Notes under the pieces: generated by a model
Database searches by the model: none
Seen by the model: only the letters and a program-made list of their open reading frames with translations
What the model was told of the DNA's origin: nothing
Shown here: piece after piece, positions 1-7,500 of the stretch
Numbering within the stretch: the first letter of the stretch is position 1
Layout: each line of letters begins with the position of its first letter
Source of the DNA: Bacillus sp. MM2020_1
GTDB taxonomy: Bacteria > Bacillota > Bacilli > Bacillales > Cytobacillaceae
Length of the DNA stretch: 64,000 nucleotides
Assembly (NCBI GenBank): GCA_011250595.1
Contig: JAANMP010000016.1
Coordinates: forward strand, 32,939-96,938
Direction of reading: 5' to 3'
Made by a program: the position numbers and the translations under genes

Positions 1-338
1 AGGCTGATGCCTATCCCGACTCTTTATCCGGGGGGCAAAAGCAGCGTGTTGCGATTGCAAGGGCGCTAGCCATGGAGCCGAAAATCATGCTTTTTGATGA
101 ACCAACCTCAGCACTTGACCCAGAAATGGTCGGCGAGGTATTGGAGGTTATGAAGGACTTGGCTAAAGAAGGCATGACTATGGTGGTCGTCACACATGAA
201 ATGGGCTTCGCCAAAGAAGTGGGCGATCGCGTGATTTTTATGGATGGCGGATTGATTGTCGAAGAAAATGTTCCGAATGAATTATTTGAAAGGCCAAAAG
301 AAGACAGAACAAAAGCCTTCCTAAGCAAGGTGTTGTAA
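1..338 (+). CDS. Amino-acid ABC transporter ATP-binding protein, 3' part (5' end outside window)
   Basis: The reading frame is open from the window edge to TAA at 336-338 and encodes the C-terminal half of a polar amino-acid transporter ATPase (GlnQ/ArtP/HisP type). Visible parts are the ABC signature LSGGQKQR, the Walker B region [14 protein letters not shown], the switch histidine in [13 protein letters not shown] and the usual C-terminal tail. The 5' half with Walker A lies to the left. The first 133 bases are identical to 19622-19754 in the complete ATPase gene at 19239-19961, and later differences are few until the last 18 or so codons. This is therefore a paralogue kept similar by recent duplication or conversion. 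The substrate cannot be read from this fragment. Confidence 0.93.
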   Translation, partial: ADAYPDSLSGGQKQRVAIARALAMEPKIMLFDEPTSALDPEMVGEVLEVMKDLAKEGMTMVVVTHEMGFAKEVGDRVIFMDGGLIVEENVPNELFERPKEDRTKAFLSKVL

Positions 339-345
339 ACATGTA

Positions 346-398
346 AAAAAACCCGGATTTTGCACACACCGTAAAGGTGTTCGAAATCCGGGTTTTTT
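346..398. terminator. Rho-independent terminator, probably bidirectional
   Basis: A 15-bp perfect stem (AAAAAACCCGGATTT with its complement) encloses a smaller CACACC/GGTGT hairpin. The arm ends in T6 on the plus strand and, because the other arm begins with A6, also on the minus strand. It separates the ABC ATPase from the convergent sigma-54 activator gene. Confidence 0.85.
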
Positions 399-462
399 GC
401 TAATAAATGACCCATGAGTCAAAAATAAGTAGAAAATTCGTACCTTACTATTTTCATCCAAG

Positions 463-2166
463 TTATGGTTTTCTAAGACCATGTTTTTTAATATGATATT
501 GCAAGCTTTGCCGGGTGATTCCTAGCTTTTTGGCTGCTTTTGAGATGTTCCCTTCTGTTTCATTTAAAACCTTTTGGATATAGTGTTCTTGGGAATTAGA
601 AAAGATAGATTTAAATGGATGTTTTTTCATTTCCTTTTGTTTATTTTTATTTGGTTGATCGGTAATGATTTTTCCCCTTATATATGCAGGGAGATGTTCA
701 ACGTTAATTGCCTGCTCCGTATCGCCAAACCTAATAATTAAATTCTCGACTAAATGCTCTAATTCACGTGTGTTTCCAGGCCAATGATATTGCAGCAACA
801 TGGAAAGTAATGTCTTAGATAGAGCTGGGACTTGTTTATTGAACTTCTTCTGGAATGTATGAAGAAAGTAATCAATGAAAAAAAGTATATCCTCCGTCCG
901 TTCCCTTAAAGGAGTTATATATAGGCTTGTGGGTGCAATCCTATAGAATAAGTCAAGGCGCATCCTTCCTTCCTCAATCAGTTTCTCCGGGTCCTCGTTG
1001 GATGCGCTAATCACAGTACACTCCACAGGTGTCACTTCATTGGAACCGACCCTTCGAACTAAGCGTTCCTGTAAAACTCTCATTAATTTGGATTGAAATG
1101 TCACGGGCATCGAGTTAATTTCATCTAGAAAAAGTGTCCCATTCTTGGCAAATTCGAATAGACCCATTTGATTTGCTGCTCCCGTAAAGGCTCCTTTCAC
1201 TGTTCCGAACAGGGTGCTTTCCAACAGGGTTTCCGGAATTGCTGCACAGTTAATGGCAACAAAAGGATTTGCTGCTCTTGGACTGTGATTGTGCATGCTT
1301 TGAGCAAATAGTTCTTTGCCTGTCCCGGTTTCTCCAACAATTAAAACATCTGTATTATGTACTGAAATATTTTCCGCTTCATGAATTAAGTTTTTTAAGG
1401 CAAGGCTATTGCCTTTAATATGGTCAAAGGTAAAGGAGGTGCCATTTTTATATGGGCGATTATTTGTTTCCGAATGAACAGTTTGCCTTTTTAGTTCAAT
1501 GGTTTGGTGCAAACGGTCCTTAAGGTTTGACTCGTTCGTACTAAGTGAAAAAACAGCAATCGTTTCTCCATCCTTCTTGATAGGAAAGGTACTGTAATTA
1601 ACATACTTTGGTACTCCATTTACAGTTGAGTGAGCCCGATACCTTGAGAAAATTGGTTTTCCAGTTTTAAATGTATGTTTATGCTCGGAATATTGCGGAT
1701 TATAATTATATACTGACCACAGATGTTTGCCCCTAATTTCGCTGCTTTCTAAGCCCTCAAGTTTTTCTTGCGCCACATTGTAAAGGATAATCTTACCTTC
1801 GTGATCACTCATCATTACGCCTTCATTAAGCGTATCAACAATTTTTTCGAGACAAAATAATCTGGCTTCTTGATTTACTGTTAGATTCGTAGTTTCTTCA
1901 ATACAGAGAATGAAATAGTCATGCTCCATGGTGAACTTTTTAACTTCGAACACAAGCTTTTTTTGGTTAAGTCTAATTGAGAATTTCCCATTTTCTACTA
2001 ATTTATCCCTGCAGCAAGGGAAGATATCTAAGATATTAAGGCCAAGTGTGATGTCTAAATCGATATCGGAATTGATGTCATACCATAAAATTTCGTGAGT
2101 ATCGTTTAATACAATGACTCCATCTACAAAACCTCTAATAATTGATCCAATTGATGATACGATCAA
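463..2166 (-). CDS. RocR-like sigma-54-dependent transcriptional activator (PAS, AAA+, Fis-type HTH)
   Basis: This is an enhancer-binding activator of sigma-54 RNA polymerase. Counting from the upstream TTG at 2196 (577 residues), an N-terminal sensor part (about 1-110) is followed by a PAS-like domain (about 115-225). The AAA+ domain has Walker A GETGTGKE near 288, the sigma-54 contact loop GAFTGA at 335-340 and Walker B LFLDEI near 355. A Fis-type helix-turn-helix lies near 545-570 (KAAKKLGITRQSLQYHIKK). No receiver domain is present, so it probably senses a ligand. Starts at 2196 (TTG), 2175 (ATG) and 2166 (TTG) are in frame. I prefer 2166 because AGGGGG sits 8 bases upstream, whereas it almost touches the ATG. 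It is transcribed away from livK and is the obvious candidate activator of the sigma-54 promoters at 2446 and 7432. The domain order resembles RocR of Bacillus; the effector is unknown. Confidence 0.9.
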   Translation of the reverse strand: MIVSSIGSIIRGFVDGVIVLNDTHEILWYDINSDIDLDITLGLNILDIFPCCRDKLVENGKFSIRLNQKKLVFEVKKFTMEHDYFILCIEETTNLTVNQEARLFCLEKIVDTLNEGVMMSDHEGKIILYNVAQEKLEGLESSEIRGKHLWSVYNYNPQYSEHKHTFKTGKPIFSRYRAHSTVNGVPKYVNYSTFPIKKDGETIAVFSLSTNESNLKDRLHQTIELKRQTVHSETNNRPYKNGTSFTFDHIKGNSLALKNLIHEAENISVHNTDVLIVGETGTGKELFAQSMHNHSPRAANPFVAINCAAIPETLLESTLFGTVKGAFTGAANQMGLFEFAKNGTLFLDEINSMPVTFQSKLMRVLQERLVRRVGSNEVTPVECTVISASNEDPEKLIEEGRMRLDLFYRIAPTSLYITPLRERTEDILFFIDYFLHTFQKKFNKQVPALSKTLLSMLLQYHWPGNTRELEHLVENLIIRFGDTEQAINVEHLPAYIRGKIITDQPNKNKQKEMKKHPFKSIFSNSQEHYIQKVLNETEGNISKAAKKLGITRQSLQYHIKKHGLRKP

Positions 2167-2240
2167 ATTTTTCATCCCCCTGTAAAAGATTAGCAATCAC
2201 TTATCAGAATATAACATTTATTATGAAAATTTAAAATAGA

Positions 2241-2262
2241 CTGCACGCAAAATCTATCTGCA
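2241..2262 (+). promoter_or_regulatory. Distal upstream activating site of the liv operon
   Basis: The core GCAAAATCTATCTGC (2247-2261) is an imperfect palindrome preceded by CTGCAC. The same element is at 7224-7245. A related core occurs 77 bp downstream. As I recall, RocR-type operators have a TGCAAAA...TTTTGCA form, which this resembles. Confidence 0.65.
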
Positions 2263-2323
2263 TTGGAAAATGAAGGCGCTACCATGTCAGGGAGACATTT
2301 TTTAAAATTCTCTACAATACGAT

Positions 2324-2338
2324 GCAAAAAACATCTGC
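2324..2338 (+). promoter_or_regulatory. Proximal upstream activating site of the liv operon
   Basis: The core GCAAAAAACATCTGC matches the consensus GCAAAANNYATCTGC shared by four sites in this window. It ends 107 bases before the TTGGCAC of the sigma-54 promoter, the usual distance for an enhancer. Confidence 0.65.
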
Positions 2339-2445
2339 GGTTTTTAGAAAATAAAATTAACCTCTGATTTATTAATAGGATTACTGTTTGAAGTATTTGG
2401 TGATATATTCAGACTTTTCAGAAAGGAATGGCAGCTCCAATCCCC

Positions 2446-2462
2446 TTGGCACAGTTCTTGCA
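2446..2462 (+). promoter_or_regulatory. Sigma-54 (-24/-12) promoter of the liv operon
   Basis: TTGGCACAGTTCTTGCA fits the -24/-12 consensus (TTGGCAC, five bases, TTGCA) with correct GG-to-GC spacing. Transcription should begin near 2472, which rules out translation starts upstream of that point for livK. Confidence 0.9.
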
Positions 2463-2532
2463 ATATATAAAACTGAGCATTGTAATTTATTTATCATCAA
2501 TCCTTCAAATTAAAGAAAGCGAGTGTTGTGCA

Positions 2533-3678
2533 TTGAAAAAATTATTTCTTGCCGGTTTGTTGGGAATTTCTTTGTTAGTTACAGGATGTACTAGTAACCA
2601 ATCCACAAGTTCCACACCAAGTAAAGATTCAATCAAAATAGGCTGGGTCGGCCCCTTGACTGGACCAACTTCAACAGACGGTACACTCAGCCGGAATGCG
2701 ACACAACTTGCGGTAGACCAATTTAATGAATCTGGCGGTCTAGATGGAAAAAAAGTGGAGCTTGTTACCGAGGATGACCAAGGGAAACCTGAAGAAGCGT
2801 TAAAGGGAGTACAAAAGCTTATTAATAGCGATAAAGTAACGGGGATAGTCGGTGGGGGATATAGCGGGCCGATGAAGACAGTGGCACCTAAGGTTCAGGC
2901 GGCAAAAGTACCTATGGTAATTGCCTATGCAGTTCATCCGGAGATAACCAAGGGCGGAGACTTTGTAAATCGTGTCATTTATACAGCAGATGTTCAAGGA
3001 AAAGCTATGGCCGATTATGCAATAAATGACTTAAACAAGAAAAACATTGCTGTCCTCTATGTGGATATCGATTATGGAATATCCATTTACAAATCTTTTA
3101 AAGAAGAAGCAAATAAGCTTGGAGCAAAAATCGTTATTGAACGTCCTTTTAAAATGGGTGATAAAGATTTCAGCTCAATCCTAACTACAGTTAAAGCTGC
3201 CAAACCGGATGCTCTGTATGTGGTTGGGTACTACAACGAAGCAGCTGGAATCGTGACGCAGTCGAAGGAATTAGGTATCGATGCTCAGTTTTTGGGAGTA
3301 GATGGTTTTGACTCTCCGAAATTCCTAGAATTAGGCAAGGAAAATACAGACGGAGCCACTTTTTCCACTTCTTTTTACTCAACGGATAAAAGGGAAGTAG
3401 TCCAAAACTTTGTTAAGGCATTGCATGATAAATATAAGACCGAAGCTGACATGCTTTCATCCCAAAGTTATGATGCAACGAATGTGATCTTGGAGGCCTT
3501 AAAAAAGGCAGGGACTGATAAGGAAAAGTTGGCTAAAGCAATAAATGAAACTAAGGATTATGAGGGTACTTCAGGAAAAATATCATTTGATTCCAATCAT
3601 GAAGTAGTAAAGCCAGTTATCTTTATGACAGTAAAAGATGGGAAATTTCAATTTGTCAAATCTTTGAACTATAAATAA
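2533..3678 (+). CDS. livK: Branched-chain-type amino-acid ABC transporter substrate-binding lipoprotein (LivK family)
   Basis: This is an extracytoplasmic solute-binding lipoprotein of 381 residues with a type I periplasmic fold (Peripla_BP_6). The N-terminus KKLFLAGLLGISLLVTGC is a lipoprotein signal with the lipid-modified cysteine at residue 19, followed by a Ser/Thr-rich linker. The mature part starts IKIGWVGPLTGP, typical of the family. I chose the TTG at 2533 because it gives a proper signal peptide. The longer frame from 2428 would begin upstream of the expected sigma-54 transcript start. The SD is weak (AAAGAAAGCGAG). It is first in a five-gene operon with two permeases and two ATPases. 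The ligand is not certain: LivK-like proteins bind many amino acids and amides, and the shared regulation with hutU suggests histidine, urocanate or a related compound. Confidence 0.9.
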   Translation: MKKLFLAGLLGISLLVTGCTSNQSTSSTPSKDSIKIGWVGPLTGPTSTDGTLSRNATQLAVDQFNESGGLDGKKVELVTEDDQGKPEEALKGVQKLINSDKVTGIVGGGYSGPMKTVAPKVQAAKVPMVIAYAVHPEITKGGDFVNRVIYTADVQGKAMADYAINDLNKKNIAVLYVDIDYGISIYKSFKEEANKLGAKIVIERPFKMGDKDFSSILTTVKAAKPDALYVVGYYNEAAGIVTQSKELGIDAQFLGVDGFDSPKFLELGKENTDGATFSTSFYSTDKREVVQNFVKALHDKYKTEADMLSSQSYDATNVILEALKKAGTDKEKLAKAINETKDYEGTSGKISFDSNHEVVKPVIFMTVKDGKFQFVKSLNYK

Positions 3679-3763
3679 ATCTCGGAAGGTATGAAAGGGA
3701 GGAGGATGTCTGTCCTACTCCTCTTTTCTATTCTATCACTTAATGAAAGGAATGATCAGATAA

Positions 3764-4645
3764 ATGTTAGCACAACAGCTACTTAATGGATTCTCTCTCG
3801 GTTTTGTGTATATTCTAGTATCAGTTGGATTAACGATGGTGTATGGTGTTCTGAAATTACTACATTTTGCCCACGGTGTCATCTACATGGTGGGAGCATT
3901 CGCTGCTATGTTGGGAATCATCTATTTACATTTACCATTTCTACTTGCCCTACTTTTTGCTATGGTAGTTTCAGCCATTGTTGGGATGTCAATTGAACGC
4001 TTTGCTTATCGCCCACTTCGCGGGGGGCACCCAATTACGACTTTAATCAGCGGGGTTGGAGTTGCTATTTTCCTTGAGAATTTTTTTCAAGTCATCTTTA
4101 CATCAGATACACGTGCCTTTCCTGAAATAGGAATCGACAATACCATCTATCATTTCTCCCAATCGGTATCAATACCGAATTTCAAGATTTATATTATTAT
4201 TTCAGGTGTGATTGGGCTAGGACTACTGTACTTCTTCCTGAAATTTACGAGGATGGGATTAGCGATTCAGGCCGTGGCCCAGGATATGTGCGCTGCTTCC
4301 TTGATGGGGGTGAACGTTAATCGAGTAGTATCCGCAACTTTTATGCTAGGTTCTGCACTTGCTGCTGCCGCTGGTGTACTTGTAGCTTTAAATTTCAATT
4401 CCATGTTTCCGAGTATGGGATCCATTCCGGGATTAAAAGCATTTTGTGTTGTGGTTCTTGGAGGTTTGGGATCAATCGGTGGAACAGTGTTAGGTGGTTT
4501 AATCCTCGGTTTGGTTGAATCATTAAGCGATGGATATTTAACAGGAATGGTTATTGATAAAGATGCTATTGCCTTTGTAATATTGATTATTATTCTTTTA
4601 ATCAAACCATCAGGATTGTTCGGGAAAAAAATCGAGAAAGTGTAG
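3764..4645 (+). CDS. livH: Branched-chain-type ABC transporter permease LivH
   Basis: This is an integral membrane permease of 293 residues with about eight hydrophobic segments and typical LivH features: the N-terminal region ending in GVLKLLHFAHG, the ERFAYRPLRG loop and the GLKAFCVVVLGGLGSIGGT segment that contacts the ATPases. The start ATG has AAAGGAATGAT upstream. It follows livK after an 85-bp gap and is followed immediately by livM, which begins next to its stop codon. Together with LivM it forms the membrane channel of the transporter; the family name does not fix the substrate. Confidence 0.93.
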   Translation: MLAQQLLNGFSLGFVYILVSVGLTMVYGVLKLLHFAHGVIYMVGAFAAMLGIIYLHLPFLLALLFAMVVSAIVGMSIERFAYRPLRGGHPITTLISGVGVAIFLENFFQVIFTSDTRAFPEIGIDNTIYHFSQSVSIPNFKIYIIISGVIGLGLLYFFLKFTRMGLAIQAVAQDMCAASLMGVNVNRVVSATFMLGSALAAAAGVLVALNFNSMFPSMGSIPGLKAFCVVVLGGLGSIGGTVLGGLILGLVESLSDGYLTGMVIDKDAIAFVILIIILLIKPSGLFGKKIEKV

Positions 4646-5602
4646 GTGATGAAGGTGGATGTTATCTTAAATCCTTATTATGTTGATATTGTTGTCTTTT
4701 TAATTATCTTTATTTTACTCGGTTTAGGATTAAATTTAATTACAGGTTACGCTGGTCAAGTATCGCTTGGACATGCAGCCTTCTTCGGAATTGGAGCATA
4801 TTCATCGGCTATTCTGTCAGTAAAGGCCGATATAAATCCATGGATGGCCATTTTCTTAGCAATTATTATTACATTTATCATTAGTGCGATCCTTGGTCTG
4901 CCTAGTCTTAGGGTTCGAGAAGATTTTTTAGCGATTACGACCTTAGGAATGGGCTTAATCATTCAGTCGTTTTTTAAAAATGCAAACATAACCGGTGGAG
5001 CTTATGGAATTGATTCCATTCCAACCCCATCCCTATTTGGAATGAAATTGGAGAACTTTAGTTATTTGGCTGTAATCTTCTTAGCTATGCTAATTGGTAT
5101 TTATGCTGTAAGAAAAATGACCCAGTCCCGCATTGGGCGAGCCTGGATGGTTATTCGCGAGGATGATATTGTTGCACAATCTATGGGAATTAATACTACC
5201 TATTATAAGGTGTTGGTGTTCGCTATTGGCGGTGCCTATGCGGGCGCTGCGGGTGCATTATTTGCTCACAAAGTTACTTTTATTAGTGCAGACTCATTTG
5301 GATTCCCAATTTCCGCCACCATCCTTAGCATGGTGGTGATAGGTGGATTGGGAAGTATCCGAGGCACAATATTTGGAGTATCCTTGCTATATTTATTACC
5401 CGAATTATTCCGATTATTTCAATTTAATTTTATTGATATGAAATACCTTGATATGTATAAAATGATGATCTATGGGTTACTCATGGTTCTGATGATGCGT
5501 TACCGTCCAAAGGGGATTTTTGGAAAAGGGGAGGCAAAAAAGGTAATTGTCAAGTCATTTCGTAAGGGGAAGGCCGGAAAGGATGGTGGTCATGTTGCTT
5601 AA
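4646..5602 (+). CDS. livM: Branched-chain-type ABC transporter permease LivM
   Basis: This is the second permease, 318 residues. It carries LivM hallmarks: GYAGQVSLGHAAFFGIGAY near the N-terminus, the LRVREDFLAITTLGMG helix, the cytoplasmic loop with GRAWMVIREDDIVAQSMG, and a VVIGGLGSIRGT segment. The C-terminal tail is basic (KGKAGKDGG). The first GTG directly follows the livH stop, with ATG at 4649 and GTG at 4655 as alternatives; AGGTGATGAAGG can serve as SD for the last. The end overlaps livG, consistent with translational coupling. Confidence 0.92.
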   Translation: MMKVDVILNPYYVDIVVFLIIFILLGLGLNLITGYAGQVSLGHAAFFGIGAYSSAILSVKADINPWMAIFLAIIITFIISAILGLPSLRVREDFLAITTLGMGLIIQSFFKNANITGGAYGIDSIPTPSLFGMKLENFSYLAVIFLAMLIGIYAVRKMTQSRIGRAWMVIREDDIVAQSMGINTTYYKVLVFAIGGAYAGAAGALFAHKVTFISADSFGFPISATILSMVVIGGLGSIRGTIFGVSLLYLLPELFRLFQFNFIDMKYLDMYKMMIYGLLMVLMMRYRPKGIFGKGEAKKVIVKSFRKGKAGKDGGHVA

Positions 5603-6380
5603 AATAAAGGGGATTACAAAACGGTTTGGGGGATTAATAGCGGTAAATCAGGTCAGTCTTCAAGTAGCTGAAGGGGAAATTTTTGGCTTAATTGGACCTA
5701 ATGGAGCAGGGAAGACGACTTTTTTTAACATGTTAACAGGCATCTATAGTCCCAATGAAGGACAGATTGGGTTTGAGGATAGACAAATACAAGGATTAAA
5801 ACCGTACCGTATCTCTAAACTCGGGATTTCTAGGACATTTCAGAATATTCGTTTACTTAAAGAAGAAACGGTTCTAGAAAATGTTAAGGTCGGAATGTTT
5901 GGCAAGACTCGAACTGGGCTTTGGTCAGCCATACTGGGTTTACGTTCCGCTAAAAAGGAAGAAAAGTTTGTCACGGAAGAAAGTCAAAAGATAATAGAAC
6001 TTGTAGGGATGAACGGATATGAGATGGAAATGGCTGGCAGCCTTTCCTATGGGAATCAACGCAGAGTGGAAATAGCAAGAGCCTTAGTTTCAAGGCCCAA
6101 GCTTCTGCTACTTGACGAGCCGACGGCTGGAATGAATGCTGATGAGACAAAAGAAATAGTGCAACTCATTCGTAAAATAAGAGGGAATGGGACGACTGTA
6201 ATATTAATTGAACACAACGTGGGAATGGTTGTAGGGCTCTGTGACCGAATCGCTGTATTCGACCATGGAGAGAAAATTGCTGATGATAAACCAGAAGAAA
6301 TTATTTCTAATCCCGCTGTGATTGAGGCATATATTGGAAAAGAAGATGATAAAAAGGAGACAGAATATGCTACGAATTAA
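5592..6380 (+). CDS. livG: Branched-chain-type ABC transporter ATP-binding protein LivG
   Basis: This is one of two ATPase subunits, 262 residues from the preferred start. Motifs are Walker A GPNGAGKTT, the Q-loop region SRTFQNIRL, the signature SYGNQRR, Walker B LLLLDEPTAGMN and the switch IEHNVGMV. The LivG-specific insertion between Walker A and signature is present. ATG 5592 gives the usual LivG N-terminus LLKIKGITKRFGG and has GGAAAGG about 9 bases upstream; ATG 5583 is possible. It overlaps livM by 11 bases and livF by 14. Confidence 0.92.
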   Translation: MLLKIKGITKRFGGLIAVNQVSLQVAEGEIFGLIGPNGAGKTTFFNMLTGIYSPNEGQIGFEDRQIQGLKPYRISKLGISRTFQNIRLLKEETVLENVKVGMFGKTRTGLWSAILGLRSAKKEEKFVTEESQKIIELVGMNGYEMEMAGSLSYGNQRRVEIARALVSRPKLLLLDEPTAGMNADETKEIVQLIRKIRGNGTTVILIEHNVGMVVGLCDRIAVFDHGEKIADDKPEEIISNPAVIEAYIGKEDDKKETEYATN

Positions 6381-7068
6381 TAACCTTAATGTTTCTTATG
6401 GTAGTATCCAGGCAGTGAGGAATCTATCTCTCGAGGTCCATGAAGGGGAGGCAGTTGCTTTAATTGGTGCAAACGGAGCAGGGAAAACGACAACAGTAAA
6501 TGCCATTTCTGGCACAATTCCCTCTAGAGGTTCTATTTTATATCAGGGGAAAGAGATTAATGGAATGGCTGCACATAAGGTCGTGAAAGAAGGAATTATC
6601 ATGGTTCCAGAAGGAAGGAGAATTTTCCCAAAATTAACTGTGGTTCAGAATTTGATTATGGGAGCGTATGTCAGAAAATCCTCAAAAAAGGAGGTACTTC
6701 AGGACATAGATAGAATCTATCAAATGTTTCCCCGCCTAGCTGAACGTAGTAAGCAAATGGCGGGTACTTTAAGTGGAGGAGAACAGCAAATGTTAGCAAT
6801 TGGGCGCTCGTTAATGGCAAATCCTAAATTGCTCATATTAGACGAACCCTCTATGGGATTGGCCCCAATTGTGGTAAAAAGTATTTTTACGACAATTAAC
6901 AGGATTAAACAAGAGGGATTAACGATTCTTCTAATTGAACAGAATGCAGCTATGGCTTTATCCGTGGCTGATAGAGGCTATGTGCTTGAAAATGGGGAAA
7001 TTCATTTTCATGATACTGCAAAAAATCTTCGGGAAAGAGATGTAGTTAAGAAAGCCTACCTGGGATAG
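6367..7068 (+). CDS. livF: Branched-chain-type ABC transporter ATP-binding protein LivF
   Basis: This is the second ATPase subunit, 233 residues, the usual LivF length. It has Walker A GANGAGKTT, the LivF-typical VPEGRRIFPKLTV segment, signature LSGGEQQ and Walker B LLILDEPSMGL. ATG 6367 is preceded by AAGGAGA and overlaps the end of livG. It is the last gene of the liv operon and is followed by a hairpin terminator, so hutU depends on its own promoter. Confidence 0.93.
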   Translation: MLRINNLNVSYGSIQAVRNLSLEVHEGEAVALIGANGAGKTTTVNAISGTIPSRGSILYQGKEINGMAAHKVVKEGIIMVPEGRRIFPKLTVVQNLIMGAYVRKSSKKEVLQDIDRIYQMFPRLAERSKQMAGTLSGGEQQMLAIGRSLMANPKLLILDEPSMGLAPIVVKSIFTTINRIKQEGLTILLIEQNAAMALSVADRGYVLENGEIHFHDTAKNLRERDVVKKAYLG

Positions 7069-7112
7069 AATGAGCCTCATTCTGTAAACTTTAGGGGTAT
7101 ATCTATAAAAAA

Positions 7113-7160
7113 GAAAGCAGCCAAGAAATTCTACAAAAATCCTTGGCTGTTTTCTTTTTT
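7113..7160 (+). terminator. Terminator of the liv operon
   Basis: GAAAGCAGCCAAG at 7113-7125 pairs with CTTGGCTGTTTTC at 7142-7154 (one mismatch) and is followed by a T-run. It isolates the liv operon from hutU. Confidence 0.8.
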
Positions 7161-7223
7161 TATATTACTTAAAAAATATCTCTTCTATTTAACTACATAC
7201 CTAGGCATAAATATAAAGATAGT

Positions 7224-7245
7224 CTGCACGCAAAATTTATCTGCA
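7224..7245 (+). promoter_or_regulatory. Distal upstream activating site of hutU
   Basis: CTGCACGCAAAATTTATCTGCA differs from the liv site at 2241-2262 at one base. The core GCAAAATTTATCTGC is at 7230-7244. Confidence 0.65.
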
Positions 7246-7308
7246 CCCATAATTTTGAAACCATTTCCATGGGTAAATTAACAGTCGAACGATATGAATA
7301 TAAACCAT

Positions 7309-7323
7309 GCAAAAAGTATCTGC
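7309..7323 (+). promoter_or_regulatory. Proximal upstream activating site of hutU
   Basis: The core GCAAAAAGTATCTGC lies 79 bp from the distal core and ends 108 bases before the -24 element. The geometry is almost the same as at the liv promoter. Confidence 0.65.
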
Positions 7324-7431
7324 GCTTATTTTGGAAAACAAATCTTTTTTTAATAGATAGGAAGAATCAAATAGACGTTTAATCAGCTAGTAGCGCGTTT
7401 ATAAAAAAGAAATTTAGCCAATTCGGCCAAA

Positions 7432-7448
7432 TTGGCACGGTACTTGCA
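7432..7448 (+). promoter_or_regulatory. Sigma-54 (-24/-12) promoter of the hut genes
   Basis: TTGGCACGGTACTTGCA fits the -24/-12 consensus. The bases after it (ATATATAAA) also match the liv promoter. The hutU SD (TAGGAGGAATC) and ATG follow about 50 bases later. Confidence 0.9.
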
Positions 7449-7500
7449 ATATATAAATACGAGTACAACAAAACAACATTTATCTTAGGAGGAATCACTT

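Noticed and set aside
2428..2532. N-terminal extension of the LivK protein from ATG 2428
   Set aside because: The sigma-54 promoter at 2446-2462 places the transcript start near 2472, and the extension would hide the lipoprotein signal peptide.
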